Source of the DNA: Cetobacterium_A somerae
Lineage (GTDB): Bacteria > Fusobacteriota > Fusobacteriia > Fusobacteriales > Fusobacteriaceae
Reading direction: 5' to 3' (one strand)
Assembly (NCBI RefSeq): GCF_044784365.2
Contig: NZ_CP173065.2
Length of the DNA stretch: 64,000 bases
Positions 1 to 8,744 of this stretch are shown one piece after another. Made by a program: the position numbers and the translations under genes. Under the pieces are notes generated by a model, which saw only the letters and a list, made by a program, of their open reading frames with translations, was not told the DNA's origin and made no database searches. The number at the start of each line of letters is the position of its first letter. Position 1 is the first letter of the stretch.

Positions 1-2720
1 AAGAAATAATCTTTATTTTTACTTTCTGTTCTTAACAATTCATCATATTGAGCTATTGCATCTTTAAAATTATTTAAATTCTCATATCCCTCTGCTGATC
101 TTATTTTTGATTCTAGTGCGTATTCACTTGTAGGATATAAAACATAAAGTTTAGTATAATTTCTAACAGCTTCTTTTGTTAATCCAGTATTTTTTTCAAT
201 ATTAGCCACTTGATACAATGCTTTATCTTTATATGCACTATTTTCTAAAACTAATATACTTTCATAATATTCCTTTGCTTTTGAAAAATCTTTTTTAGAA
301 TAATAATAATCTCCTAGTCCTAATGCTCCAAAATCTTTATAATCATTGGTTACTATTAATTTTTCAAATTCAACTTTTGCTTCTTCATGCTTTTTCTCTC
401 TTTGAAGATGTTTTGCCATATAGTAACTTTTTTTGTTATCATTAGTTATTTTATTTATCCACTCTAATTCTTTTTGAATATTTTTAGTATTTTCAGATAA
501 CTCTATTATTTTCATAAGAGATTTTTCTTTTAAAACATCATCTTTAGTTTCACCATATAGTTTTTCATAAGTTTTTAAACTATTTGTATTATTTCCTTGA
601 ATTCCATATAGCTCCCCCTCCATTAAAAGAATATTATCTTTTAATTTTGAGTTAGGATATGATTTAAAAAATTCTTTACTTTTAGCATCAAACTCATTTG
701 TATTTTTTAGTAGATATAAAGATGAAATCTCCCAATACAATCCTTTTTCTTTATATTCTGGATTTTTTGAGTTTTGTGCACTTATTCTATATGCATCTAT
801 TGCATCTTGGTATCTCTTTTCACTATAATATGTTTCTCCTATTTGAAACTGTGCATAATCTCCCATATTTGAAACTAATTTTAACTTCTCAAAATACTCT
901 CTTGCTTTTTCTGGATTATCTAGTCTAAAGTAACTAATTGCAACTTTATCAACAACATCCTCTAATGCATATAAGTTATCTCCAGCTATATAAGCCTCTC
1001 CTGAATTTATTGCATCTGAATACTTTTCCCATAAAAAATAATTTTTTATTACATTGTATTTTGATTTTTCATAAAGAGATTTATCAACGTTATCTCCACT
1101 ATTTAAAATTTGATTAAAATACATTTCTGCTTCATCGTATCTTCCCATTCCCATAGTAGCAATTCCCTTTTGATAAGTATTTTCTAAAGAAGCATCTTGA
1201 ATGTTTAAATATTGCATTACATCACTGTATTTTTTTTGAGCTATCATAACTTCTATCAAACTAGAAACAATTTCAGGATCTCTATTTACTGCTAAATATT
1301 CTTTATAAAGATTTATAGCTTGTTCTCCTTTGCCTTCTGCTAGTAAATTATCTGAAGTTATTATCGTTATATTTTTCTTATATTCTTGGTCACTTGGATA
1401 TTTTGTATTATACTCTTTTATCAGATTATTTAACTTTACTCTATCCTTTGTTTTACTCAAGGTTACAATCATTTTATAAAGAGATTCTTTATTAGGAGAT
1501 ATATTATAATTTTTAGCATAATATTCTTCTGCTATTTTAAAATCTCCCTCTTGGAAAGCCGAAGTTCCAATTAGATTATTTATTGCAATCTCTTCTTCTC
1601 TACTTAAATTTAATCCAACTGCTAAGTTTCTGTTATTTAAAACCCACTTATAATTTTTATTTAAATACTCAATAGATAATTGATAGTATATACTTTCATT
1701 TTTATATTTTGTTGGGTATAATTTTCTAAAATTTTCTAAAGAATTTTTATAATCTTTCAACCTATATTGAGAAAGTGCTATTCCATACCACACATCTATA
1801 TCTTTAGTTGTTATTTTATTATAATAAGATAATGCGACATCACTTGATCCTCTAACTAAATAGAAATCACCAAAACTTTTTAATGCTGTATTATATAATT
1901 TTGGATCCGATGATAAACTAGATAATATATTTTCAGCTTCTTTAGCATTACCCTGCTTTAAGTAAATCTCTATCATTGTTAAAACTGATAGAGTTTTATA
2001 TTCTGAACTTACATTGCTATTTTTTACTTTTTTGAAATACTCCAATGCTTTTGATGTTTCATTTGTCTTATAATAAGAAGATCCATATAGATAATTAACT
2101 AAGTCTCTATTTGTACCAACTTTTGCACCTCTATAATATTCATCTAAATAAACTATAGTTTTTATATATTGAGAGTTATTATATGCTGCTAAAGCAAGAT
2201 TTAGCACAACATCTTCATAGTTCTTTCCTTGTACACTTAAAGCACTTGTAAGCTCCCTTTGAGCCCTGATATAATCTTTATTATCCATATAACCCTTTCC
2301 TATTGATAATAAAGCTTCTTCATAGTCATTTTTCCCTTCAGGAGTCGTTCTAACTATTAAATTTGCTGCTTTAGATGCTGTATCAAAATCTTTTAACCCT
2401 ATATAAGATTTAGTTAAATATAAATATATATTATTACTTTCATTTTGATTTAATTTTAAATCTTTTAAACACCCGTTTAAAGTGTTTATTGCTTCTTGAT
2501 ATCTTCCCTCTACGTAATAAACTTGTCCCATTCTTATTTTTATATTTTTTATATATTTAGAACGTGGATATTTTGTTATAAAATTATTAGACTCTTGAAG
2601 TGCCATAGAATATTTTCTCTGAATAAACAGCTCATCCAAAAATTTAATATCCTCTTTTTCTGAGGCAATTAACCCAGAACATATTAAAAGTCCAGCAATA
2701 AATAGTTTTAATTTTCTCAC
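1..2720 (-). CDS. Large TPR-repeat secreted protein, C-terminus cut by window edge
   Basis: The frame is open from a GTG at 2720 to the window edge, giving over 900 residues with no stop, so the C-terminus is missing. It starts with a basic N-terminus and a hydrophobic stretch (FIAGLLICSGLIA), a likely signal peptide; there is no good lipobox. The rest is helical repeats of about 35 residues with TPR character (for example GRYQEAINTL, ERYQDAIDAY, GRYDEAEMYF). Such proteins are protein-binding scaffolds, often in the periplasm or at the outer membrane; the partner is unknown. The GTG is preceded by GAGGTGGGG and overlaps the stop of the DUF116 gene by four bases (GTGA), so the two are translationally coupled. 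Confidence 0.8.
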   Translation of the reverse strand, partial: MRKLKLFIAGLLICSGLIASEKEDIKFLDELFIQRKYSMALQESNNFITKYPRSKYIKNIKIRMGQVYYVEGRYQEAINTLNGCLKDLKLNQNESNNIYLYLTKSYIGLKDFDTASKAANLIVRTTPEGKNDYEEALLSIGKGYMDNKDYIRAQRELTSALSVQGKNYEDVVLNLALAAYNNSQYIKTIVYLDEYYRGAKVGTNRDLVNYLYGSSYYKTNETSKALEYFKKVKNSNVSSEYKTLSVLTMIEIYLKQGNAKEAENILSSLSSDPKLYNTALKSFGDFYLVRGSSDVALSYYNKITTKDIDVWYGIALSQYRLKDYKNSLENFRKLYPTKYKNESIYYQLSIEYLNKNYKWVLNNRNLAVGLNLSREEEIAINNLIGTSAFQEGDFKIAEEYYAKNYNISPNKESLYKMIVTLSKTKDRVKLNNLIKEYNTKYPSDQEYKKNITIITSDNLLAEGKGEQAINLYKEYLAVNRDPEIVSSLIEVMIAQKKYSDVMQYLNIQDASLENTYQKGIATMGMGRYDEAEMYFNQILNSGDNVDKSLYEKSKYNVIKNYFLWEKYSDAINSGEAYIAGDNLYALEDVVDKVAISYFRLDNPEKAREYFEKLKLVSNMGDYAQFQIGETYYSEKRYQDAIDAYRISAQNSKNPEYKEKGLYWEISSLYLLKNTNEFDAKSKEFFKSYPNSKLKDNILLMEGELYGIQGNNTNSLKTYEKLYGETKDDVLKEKSLMKIIELSENTKNIQKELEWINKITNDNKKSYYMAKHLQREKKHEEAKVEFEKLIVTNDYKDFGALGLGDYYYSKKDFSKAKEYYESILVLENSAYKDKALYQVANIEKNTGLTKEAVRNYTKLYVLYPTSEYALESKIRSAEGYENLNNFKDAIAQYDELLRTESKNKDYF

Positions 2721-3253
2721 GTTGTCCCCACCTCTCTTAATACCTTTCTTATTTCATCTACGGCTACTCTAGTATCTTTGCACGGCGTATTTATAATTTT
2801 ATTAAAAACTCCGTAAACTGGTATTGGAAATGAATCTCTAACTCCAGAAGTTAAATCCCTTTTACAAGCTACAGCTATTACTAAGTTAGGTCTCTCTTCT
2901 TTTAAGTATAATCTAGCCAATGTTCCACCAGTAGCCACTTTTATGCTAATATGTTTAAATTCATCTTTTAATCTTATAATTTCAGATATATCACACAATC
3001 CACACATTTTACAATTTTCTATATTATTTGTTATTTTTAAATTACAATCATACTTTTGTATACAGTGAGGTAATAATATTGCTATCTTTTTTATTTTCTC
3101 TTTTTTTATTTTTTTTAAGACTCTCTTATTGTTAAAATTTATAAACTTTTTTGCGCTATTATTATCATATGGATTTTTAGTTATATATTCCAATAGTAAA
3201 TACCTGAAGTATTGAAGTTCATATATAATTTTTAGTATATAAAATTTGCTCAT
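2717..3253 (-). CDS. DUF116 family cysteine-rich protein
   Basis: The 178-residue product matches the DUF116 family by its Cys-rich block at about residues 62-87 (PHCIQKYDCN ... CKMCGLCDI), the KVATGGTLARLYL segment and VAVACKRDL. The Cys pattern suggests metal or iron-sulfur binding, but no reaction is established for the family. The start has AAGGAG upstream (TTAAGGAGAAATAATG). A promoter at 3286-3314 precedes it and it overlaps the following TPR gene, so the two form an operon. The functional link between them is not evident from sequence. Confidence 0.8.
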   Translation of the reverse strand: MSKFYILKIIYELQYFRYLLLEYITKNPYDNNSAKKFINFNNKRVLKKIKKEKIKKIAILLPHCIQKYDCNLKITNNIENCKMCGLCDISEIIRLKDEFKHISIKVATGGTLARLYLKEERPNLVIAVACKRDLTSGVRDSFPIPVYGVFNKIINTPCKDTRVAVDEIRKVLREVGTT

Positions 3254-3285
3254 TATTTCTCCTTAAATGAAAAAATATTATCCAA

Positions 3286-3314
3286 ATTATACCATAAAGA
3301 ATTTATCTTTGCAA
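3286..3314 (-). promoter_or_regulatory. Sigma-70 promoter of the DUF116-TPR operon
   Basis: On the minus strand TTGCAA (3314-3309) is followed after exactly 17 bases by TATAAT (3291-3286), about 33 bases before the DUF116 start codon. It lies just after the terminator of the upstream clamp gene. Confidence 0.7.
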
Positions 3315-3317
3315 AAT

Positions 3318-3348
3318 AAAAACTAGCTCACTCTGTAAGCTAGTTTTT
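3318..3348 (-). terminator. Intrinsic terminator after the sliding clamp gene
   Basis: An 11-bp perfect stem AAAAACTAGCT / AGCTAGTTTTT with a 9-base loop, followed on the minus strand by TTTTTATTTTG. It closes the transcript ending with the sliding clamp gene. Confidence 0.85.
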
Positions 3349-3353
3349 ATGAT

Positions 3354-4475
3354 CTAGTCTTTCAAAGCTAAAGGCATTACTATATAAGTATAATTATCTT
3401 CTTGTATATTTCTTGTTCTTACAGCACTATTTGATGTTGTAAACTCCAATGTGATAATATCTTTATCACTTGATTGAACAAACTCTAATAAGAACTTCAC
3501 ATTTAAAGAAATCTTAAGATTATCTCCTTCATAATTTACTTTTGCAATCTCTTTAGCCTTTGCAATCTCTCCTATTCCTTCAATTTCAATATCATTTCCA
3601 GATAAGGTAAATATTGCTCCAAACTTTGATTCTGAATTGTTTTTTACAAAAATTTGAATTCTTTTTAACATTTTTTCGAATTCAACTCTATTTATTTGTA
3701 ATTTCTTGTTATATCCACTAGCTTCTAATATTGTTTTATAGTTTGGGAATGGTAAGTCAATAACTCTACTTATTATTGAGATATTTCCTAACTTAAAGTA
3801 TAACTGCTTGTTTTTTTGTGTAAATGCAATCTCTTCTTCATTTCCGTTTCTTAATAATTTAGACATTGCATCTATTGTATTTATCGGGATACTAACTTTA
3901 AAAGTTCCGTCACTATCTAAATAGTCGTGCTCTAAATATGTTAAACGATAAGTATCTGTAGATATAAACTTTATTTTATTATTTTCAATCTCTACTCTTA
4001 TACAATTTATTGATAAATTGTCACTAGACATCGAAGCTGAAAACTTTACTTTATCAAAATAATCAGCTAAATCTAATTTTTTTAATTTAAACTCGAACTC
4101 GTTATCTTCTAACTCTGATTCTTGAATTTTAGGAAACTCTTCTGCATTCATTAACATAAACTCAGAAGCTGAATCTGATGTTTCTATTGTTAAAACATCT
4201 TCTTTTATATTTAAAGTAATCTCTTCATCTTTGATTTCCTTTAAGTACTCTTCTACTAAATTATGTTGAAAAACAGCCTTTCCCTCTGCTATTACATCAC
4301 ATTCCATATGTGTTGATATTGTTAACTCTAAATTTGTTCCACAAAACCATAATCTATTCTCTCTTGTTTCCATATAAACATAAGAGATTATGGGTCTAAT
4401 TTTATTTTCATTGATTGCTTTTTCTACTATTTTTATCTTCTTTAGAAATTCTAATCTATTAACTTTTAAAATCAA
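3354..4475 (-). CDS. dnaN: DNA polymerase III beta subunit (sliding clamp)
   Basis: 373 residues, the normal length for a bacterial beta clamp with three similar domains. Family signs include the N-terminal MILKVNRLEFLKKI, FISTDTYRLTYLE in the middle domain, FPNYKTIL and the C-terminal YIVMPLALKD ending. It forms the ring that tethers polymerase III and other enzymes to DNA. The start is TTG at 4475, with AAGGAGG seven bases upstream. It sits 16 bases after a sigma-70 factor gene and not beside dnaA, which is unusual. I cannot tell whether it is the only clamp in the genome or a second copy. Confidence 0.9.
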   Translation of the reverse strand: MILKVNRLEFLKKIKIVEKAINENKIRPIISYVYMETRENRLWFCGTNLELTISTHMECDVIAEGKAVFQHNLVEEYLKEIKDEEITLNIKEDVLTIETSDSASEFMLMNAEEFPKIQESELEDNEFEFKLKKLDLADYFDKVKFSASMSSDNLSINCIRVEIENNKIKFISTDTYRLTYLEHDYLDSDGTFKVSIPINTIDAMSKLLRNGNEEEIAFTQKNKQLYFKLGNISIISRVIDLPFPNYKTILEASGYNKKLQINRVEFEKMLKRIQIFVKNNSESKFGAIFTLSGNDIEIEGIGEIAKAKEIAKVNYEGDNLKISLNVKFLLEFVQSSDKDIITLEFTTSNSAVRTRNIQEDNYTYIVMPLALKD

Positions 4476-4491
4476 TTTAACCTCCTTGCTT

Positions 4492-5322
4492 TTAATAGTA
4501 ATAGTTTCCTTTTAGTAAGTCACTATAACGTATTCTTAATTTTTCTAATGTTTTTTGCTCAATCTGTCTTACTCTTTCTCTTGTTATGCTAAAACTTTGC
4601 CCAATATCTTCTAAAGTATGAATTTGGTTTCCATCAAATCCAAATCTAAGTTTTAATATCTGTTTTTCTCGATCGTTTAATTTATTTAATATCTCTTTTA
4701 TCTGAGATGTACTCATCTCTCTAATTAGATTATCCTCTAAATCATTGTGCATCTCACTAGCTATAGTATCTTCTAAGCATATATCTTCTCCTATTGGAGA
4801 ACTAAGAGATATTGTTTCTTGAAACTCCAGCATTAAATCTTGAACTTTTTCTAAATTTATACTTAATCCATCTGATATTTCATATATACTTGGATAATCA
4901 CCTTTTAACATAACGGTATCCATTATAAATTTATTTATTTTATTCAACATATCATGTTTATATGACGGTATCCTTATCTCTCTACCTTTGCTTATTATAG
5001 CTTTACTTATAGCTTGTTTAATCCACCAAACAGCATATGTTGAGAATCTATACCCCTTCTCTACATCAAATTTTTCAATTGCATGAATTAAACCAAAGTT
5101 ACCTTCACTAATTAAGTCTATAAAACTCATACCTTTACTTCCATATTTCTTGGCTACATTAACTACTAATCTCAAATTACATAAAATTAATCTTTCTCTT
5201 GCTTCAATATCACCATTTTTTGCTTTTCTTAAAAGTAATATCTCTTCATCTTTTCCTAACACTTCATACTCTTTTATATCATCTAGATAAAATGAAACTA
5301 AATCTTTTTCTGTCATACACAC
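4492..5322 (-). CDS. RNA polymerase sigma factor, sigma-70 family, short (non-primary)
   Basis: 276 residues with regions 1.2 (DLVSFYLDDIKEY), 2 (NLRLVVNVAKKYGSKGMSFIDLISEGN, then FDVEKGYRFSTYAVWWIKQAI), 3 and 4 (LRFGFDGNQIHTLEDIGQ, ITRERVRQIEQKTLEKLR). It lacks region 1.1 and the large insert of a primary RpoD, so it looks like a group 2 factor, akin to RpoS; region 2.4 and 4.2 are intact, so it should recognise promoters near the usual consensus. The start is uncertain: a GTG at 5322 lies seven bases after GAGG, while an ATG at 5316 follows GGGGTG. It probably shares a transcript with the sliding clamp gene 16 bases downstream. What activates it is not visible. Confidence 0.88.
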   Translation of the reverse strand: MCMTEKDLVSFYLDDIKEYEVLGKDEEILLLRKAKNGDIEARERLILCNLRLVVNVAKKYGSKGMSFIDLISEGNFGLIHAIEKFDVEKGYRFSTYAVWWIKQAISKAIISKGREIRIPSYKHDMLNKINKFIMDTVMLKGDYPSIYEISDGLSINLEKVQDLMLEFQETISLSSPIGEDICLEDTIASEMHNDLEDNLIREMSTSQIKEILNKLNDREKQILKLRFGFDGNQIHTLEDIGQSFSITRERVRQIEQKTLEKLRIRYSDLLKGNYYY

Positions 5323-5443
5323 CCCATACCCTCATTAGTTATCTTTTTCTATTTTGAATCTCCGTGTTGCTTATTTAATTTTTTTATTTATGAATTTCTT
5401 TTAATGTAATTAATAATTTAAGTATAACTTGCAAAATTTCTTT

Positions 5444-6445
5444 TTAATAAAATTCTTCTTTTAACTCTCTTGTCATTAGCTCTTTAACCTTTTCTTTTGT
5501 GTTTGCTCCCTCGTATATTATCTCATAAATTGCCTCAACTATTGGCATGCTTATTCCTAACTCTAACTTTTTAGCATACACAGCCTTAACTGTAGGTACA
5601 CCTTCAGCAACCATTACCATACTATTTAAGATGTCCTCTATTTTTTCACCTTTTCCAAGTCTTTCACCAACATATCTATTTCTACTATGTTGACTAGCAC
5701 AAGTTACAACTAGGTCCCCAATCCCAGTCAATCCTGAAAATGTTCTTTCATCAGCTCCCATAACTTTTCCAAATCTTATCATCTCTGCGATTCCTCTTGT
5801 TATTAAAGCAGCTTTTGCGTTATCTCCATAACCTAATCCATCTGCGATTCCTGCTCCTATTGCTAAACAGTTTTTTACTGCTCCTCCTAGCTCTACTCCT
5901 GCTATATCTTCACTTACATAAACTCTAAAGTTTTCTGTGTTGAACAGTTCTTGAACTTTTTTAGCATTCTCTAGCTCTCCTGCTGCAACTATAGTTGTTG
6001 GTAGCTCTTGAGCTACTTCTTCTGCATGAGTTGGACCAGATAAAATCACTATATTTTTATGGTATTTTCCTTTTATCTCATCTTTCATAACATGAGATAA
6101 CGTTTCTCCACTTAAAACTTCTATTCCTTTTGCTGTATTTATTAATATCATACCCTCTTCAATTTGTGAAGATACTATCGCCATTACACCTCTTAATACT
6201 TGTGATGGTACAGAGAAAATGACATATTTAACATTAGCCAAAAGTCCATCTAATTCCCACGTAACTTTCAGATTATCCGGAAATTTTACTCCTGGAAGCA
6301 ATCTCTTATTTTCTTTTTCCAGATTTAATTTTTCAGCAATCTCTTTATTATGTTCCCACATTACAACTTCATAACCTTTTTTTGCTAAAATCATTCCTAA
6401 AGCTGTTCCCCAGCTTCCTGCTCCTATTACAACTACTTTTTCCAT
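5444..6445 (-). CDS. gpsA: Glycerol-3-phosphate dehydrogenase [NAD(P)+]
   Basis: 333 residues. The N-terminal Rossmann motif GAGSWGTALG, the central AVKNCLAIGAGIADGLGYGDNAKAAL region with its catalytic lysine, and GLTGIGDLVVTC identify GpsA. It reduces dihydroxyacetone phosphate to sn-glycerol 3-phosphate, the backbone for phospholipids. It lies 13 bases after plsY, whose product uses that glycerol 3-phosphate, so the pair supplies and acylates the same substrate. Confidence 0.96.
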   Translation of the reverse strand: MEKVVVIGAGSWGTALGMILAKKGYEVVMWEHNKEIAEKLNLEKENKRLLPGVKFPDNLKVTWELDGLLANVKYVIFSVPSQVLRGVMAIVSSQIEEGMILINTAKGIEVLSGETLSHVMKDEIKGKYHKNIVILSGPTHAEEVAQELPTTIVAAGELENAKKVQELFNTENFRVYVSEDIAGVELGGAVKNCLAIGAGIADGLGYGDNAKAALITRGIAEMIRFGKVMGADERTFSGLTGIGDLVVTCASQHSRNRYVGERLGKGEKIEDILNSMVMVAEGVPTVKAVYAKKLELGISMPIVEAIYEIIYEGANTKEKVKELMTRELKEEFY

Positions 6446-6458
6446 TTAATTTATCTCC

Positions 6459-7064
6459 TTACTTTAAATTAAATTTATTTTCTTTCCCTTCCATGAGCCT
6501 TTGAATATTTGCTTTATGTTTATAAATTACAAATATTCCAACTATTAGAGATATTACCACTAATGGAAGTCTAGTTGCGTCATCTCTTACAGGCATAAAA
6601 TATGCTAAAATTGGTAATAACCCTGCACATATAACTGATCCTAAAGAGATGTATTTACTAATTCCTACCACAAGTATAAATACCAATACCAAAACGCCTA
6701 CCACTTTTGGCATTAAGAAAAGAAAAACTCCTAAGCTTGTTGCTACCCCTTTTCCACCTTTAAATTGTAAAAAGAATGAAAAAGTGTGACCTAGTATAGC
6801 TACCAAACCTAATAATATAATATATATGCCACCAATATCAAATAAACTTGCTATATAAAGTGGAATATATCCTTTTAAAGCATCTAATATTAGAACCATT
6901 ATACCATACTTTGGTCCTAAAATTCTATAAGCATTTGTTGCACCAGAGTTTTTGCTTCCATATTCTCTTATATCAATATTTTTAACTCCCTTTCCTAACC
7001 AAACACCACAAGGAAGTGAACCAAATATATATGCAATTACTGCAAATATTAAAAACTTTATCAT
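6459..7064 (-). CDS. plsY: Acyl-phosphate glycerol-3-phosphate acyltransferase, membrane
   Basis: 201 residues with about six hydrophobic segments and the PlsY motifs GSLPCGVWLG, GSKNSGATNAYR, and GHTFSFFLQFKGGKGVATSLG. It is an inner-membrane enzyme that moves the acyl group from acyl phosphate to glycerol 3-phosphate to give lysophosphatidic acid. A GGAGGG site precedes the ATG. It sits between the RNA methyltransferase gene (9 bases away) and gpsA (13 bases). Confidence 0.96.
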   Translation of the reverse strand: MIKFLIFAVIAYIFGSLPCGVWLGKGVKNIDIREYGSKNSGATNAYRILGPKYGIMVLILDALKGYIPLYIASLFDIGGIYIILLGLVAILGHTFSFFLQFKGGKGVATSLGVFLFLMPKVVGVLVLVFILVVGISKYISLGSVICAGLLPILAYFMPVRDDATRLPLVVISLIVGIFVIYKHKANIQRLMEGKENKFNLK

Positions 7065-7073
7065 AAAGCCCTC

Positions 7074-8435
7074 CTATTTTTTAACTAATCTTCCCACTAC
7101 TTCAATATGGCTTGTTTGAGGAAACATGTCCACTGGTTTTACTCTAACTAACTTATATCCTTCTCTTTCTAAAATTTCTATATCTCTAGCAAAAGTTGAT
7201 GGATTACAAGATATATATACAATCTCTTCTATTCCAACTTTAGATATATTTATTAGACTTTCCTCATCAATCCCTTTTCTTGGTGGATCTAATATTATTG
7301 AATCCACTTTTTCTGCTTTTATTAATTTTCCTAGCTCTTTATTTACATCCCCACATATAAATTGAACATTTTCTATATTATTTTCTTTTGCAGTTTGAAT
7401 TCCATCTTTTACAGCTGATTCTACAATTTCTATTGAGTAAACTTTCTTTGCTTTTTTAGATAGAATCATTCCTATTGTTCCAGTTCCTGCATAAGCATCT
7501 ACAATTTTTTTGTTTTCTATATTTTCAAACATACTTATAGCTAAACTATATAATCTTTTTGTTTGATCCAAGTTTATCTGGAAAAAAGATGTTGGAGATA
7601 TATTAAAATGAATATTATCAATATCCTCTTTAATTGTTTTTTCTCCAAAAATAAGTAGATTTTTATGGCCTAAAGCTACATTCGTTTTTCTATCATTTAA
7701 CGAAATATAAGTCGATGTAATCTCTTTAAACTTATCCATTACCTCTTTCAAAATACTTTTAATTTTTTCAGAAACTTTTGTATCATTTATTATTAAAACT
7801 AACATAGCTTCATTAAAAGAGTTTGTTCTAACCATTACATGTCTCAATATTCCTGAATGTTTTTTTTCATCATACACAGTTACTTTATTTTTATTTAAAA
7901 CATTTTTTAACTCTGTGATTATTTTATTTCCTAATACTGAATTCAACATATTATCTTCTACTTGAAATACATCATGACTTTTTCTTTTAAAGAATCCAGT
8001 TATAATTTCTTGTCCATTAAAAGAAAATGGTTCAATAACTTTATTTCTATAGTTTTTTTCAATAGGTGATTCTAATGTGTCCTCTATTAAAACTTCACTA
8101 TTTTTACCTATTCTTCTTATTACATCCTCTACCATCTCTTTTTTATATTTTAACTGAGCAGTGTAATCTAGCATTCCAAAATCACACCCTTGAAAATCTT
8201 CGAAAGTTACATGATTTAAATCTTTAATTCTTTCAGCTCCAGGAGTTATAATCTCCTTTATTAAAGCTCTTCCATAACTCTTTTTTAAAGAAATTATCTC
8301 AACTTTTAAAATATCTCCAGGGACAGACATAGGCACAAACATAGCAAACTCGCCATTGTAATAACCTAATCCCTCTCCACCGTAGACTATTTTTTCTATC
8401 TTAATTTCAACTATTTGTCCTTTTTCTAGTTTCAT
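7074..8435 (-). CDS. RNA m5U methyltransferase, RlmD/RumA (TrmA) family
   Basis: 453 residues. An N-terminal TRAM domain (residues 1-60, KGQIVEIKIEKIVYGGEGLG) precedes a SAM-dependent methyltransferase with VDAYAGTGTIGM, LDPPRKG, and the catalytic cysteine in YISCNPSTFARD. The family methylates C5 of uridine in 23S rRNA (U1939 and, in some bacteria, U747) or tRNA U54; the target here cannot be read from sequence. The iron-sulfur Cys cluster of E. coli RumA is reduced: the segment FQGCDFGMLDYTAQL holds one Cys only, so a cluster is unlikely. It lies 19 bases after the ftsL-like gene. Confidence 0.88.
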   Translation of the reverse strand: MKLEKGQIVEIKIEKIVYGGEGLGYYNGEFAMFVPMSVPGDILKVEIISLKKSYGRALIKEIITPGAERIKDLNHVTFEDFQGCDFGMLDYTAQLKYKKEMVEDVIRRIGKNSEVLIEDTLESPIEKNYRNKVIEPFSFNGQEIITGFFKRKSHDVFQVEDNMLNSVLGNKIITELKNVLNKNKVTVYDEKKHSGILRHVMVRTNSFNEAMLVLIINDTKVSEKIKSILKEVMDKFKEITSTYISLNDRKTNVALGHKNLLIFGEKTIKEDIDNIHFNISPTSFFQINLDQTKRLYSLAISMFENIENKKIVDAYAGTGTIGMILSKKAKKVYSIEIVESAVKDGIQTAKENNIENVQFICGDVNKELGKLIKAEKVDSIILDPPRKGIDEESLINISKVGIEEIVYISCNPSTFARDIEILEREGYKLVRVKPVDMFPQTSHIEVVGRLVKK

Positions 8436-8453
8436 AAATACTCTCCTTTATTT

Positions 8454-8726
8454 TTAAAAAGAGCTATCATCTATTTTAAAGAAATTTATCTTTTCAGAAA
8501 TAACCATATTTTTTTGTTTATTCATTTCTTGTTCTATTTTACTTAAATCCATGAGTAAGTCATATTCATATATTCTTTTACTTCTCTCTTTTTCAAGCTC
8601 TCTTAACTCTCTTTCAATCTTCAAATTACTTTTTTCTAAATATGAGATTGTTCTTATAAGGTACCCATAAAATGACCAGATTAAAATTATACCAACAAGT
8701 GTTAATAAAACTTTTTTTCTCTTCAT
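8454..8726 (-). CDS. ftsL: FtsL-like septum protein
   Basis: 90 residues: short basic cytoplasmic end, one membrane helix (LLTLVGIILIWSFYGYLI), then a heptad-like charged coiled coil (LEKSNLKIERELRELEKE). Size, topology and position straight after rsmH match FtsL, which works with FtsB-type partners in the divisome. Sequence conservation in FtsL is low, so the call depends mostly on context and topology. An AGGAGG site precedes the ATG. Confidence 0.7.
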   Translation of the reverse strand: MKRKKVLLTLVGIILIWSFYGYLIRTISYLEKSNLKIERELRELEKERSKRIYEYDLLMDLSKIEQEMNKQKNMVISEKINFFKIDDSSF

Positions 8727-8744
8727 CAGGTCCTCCTTTTATTT

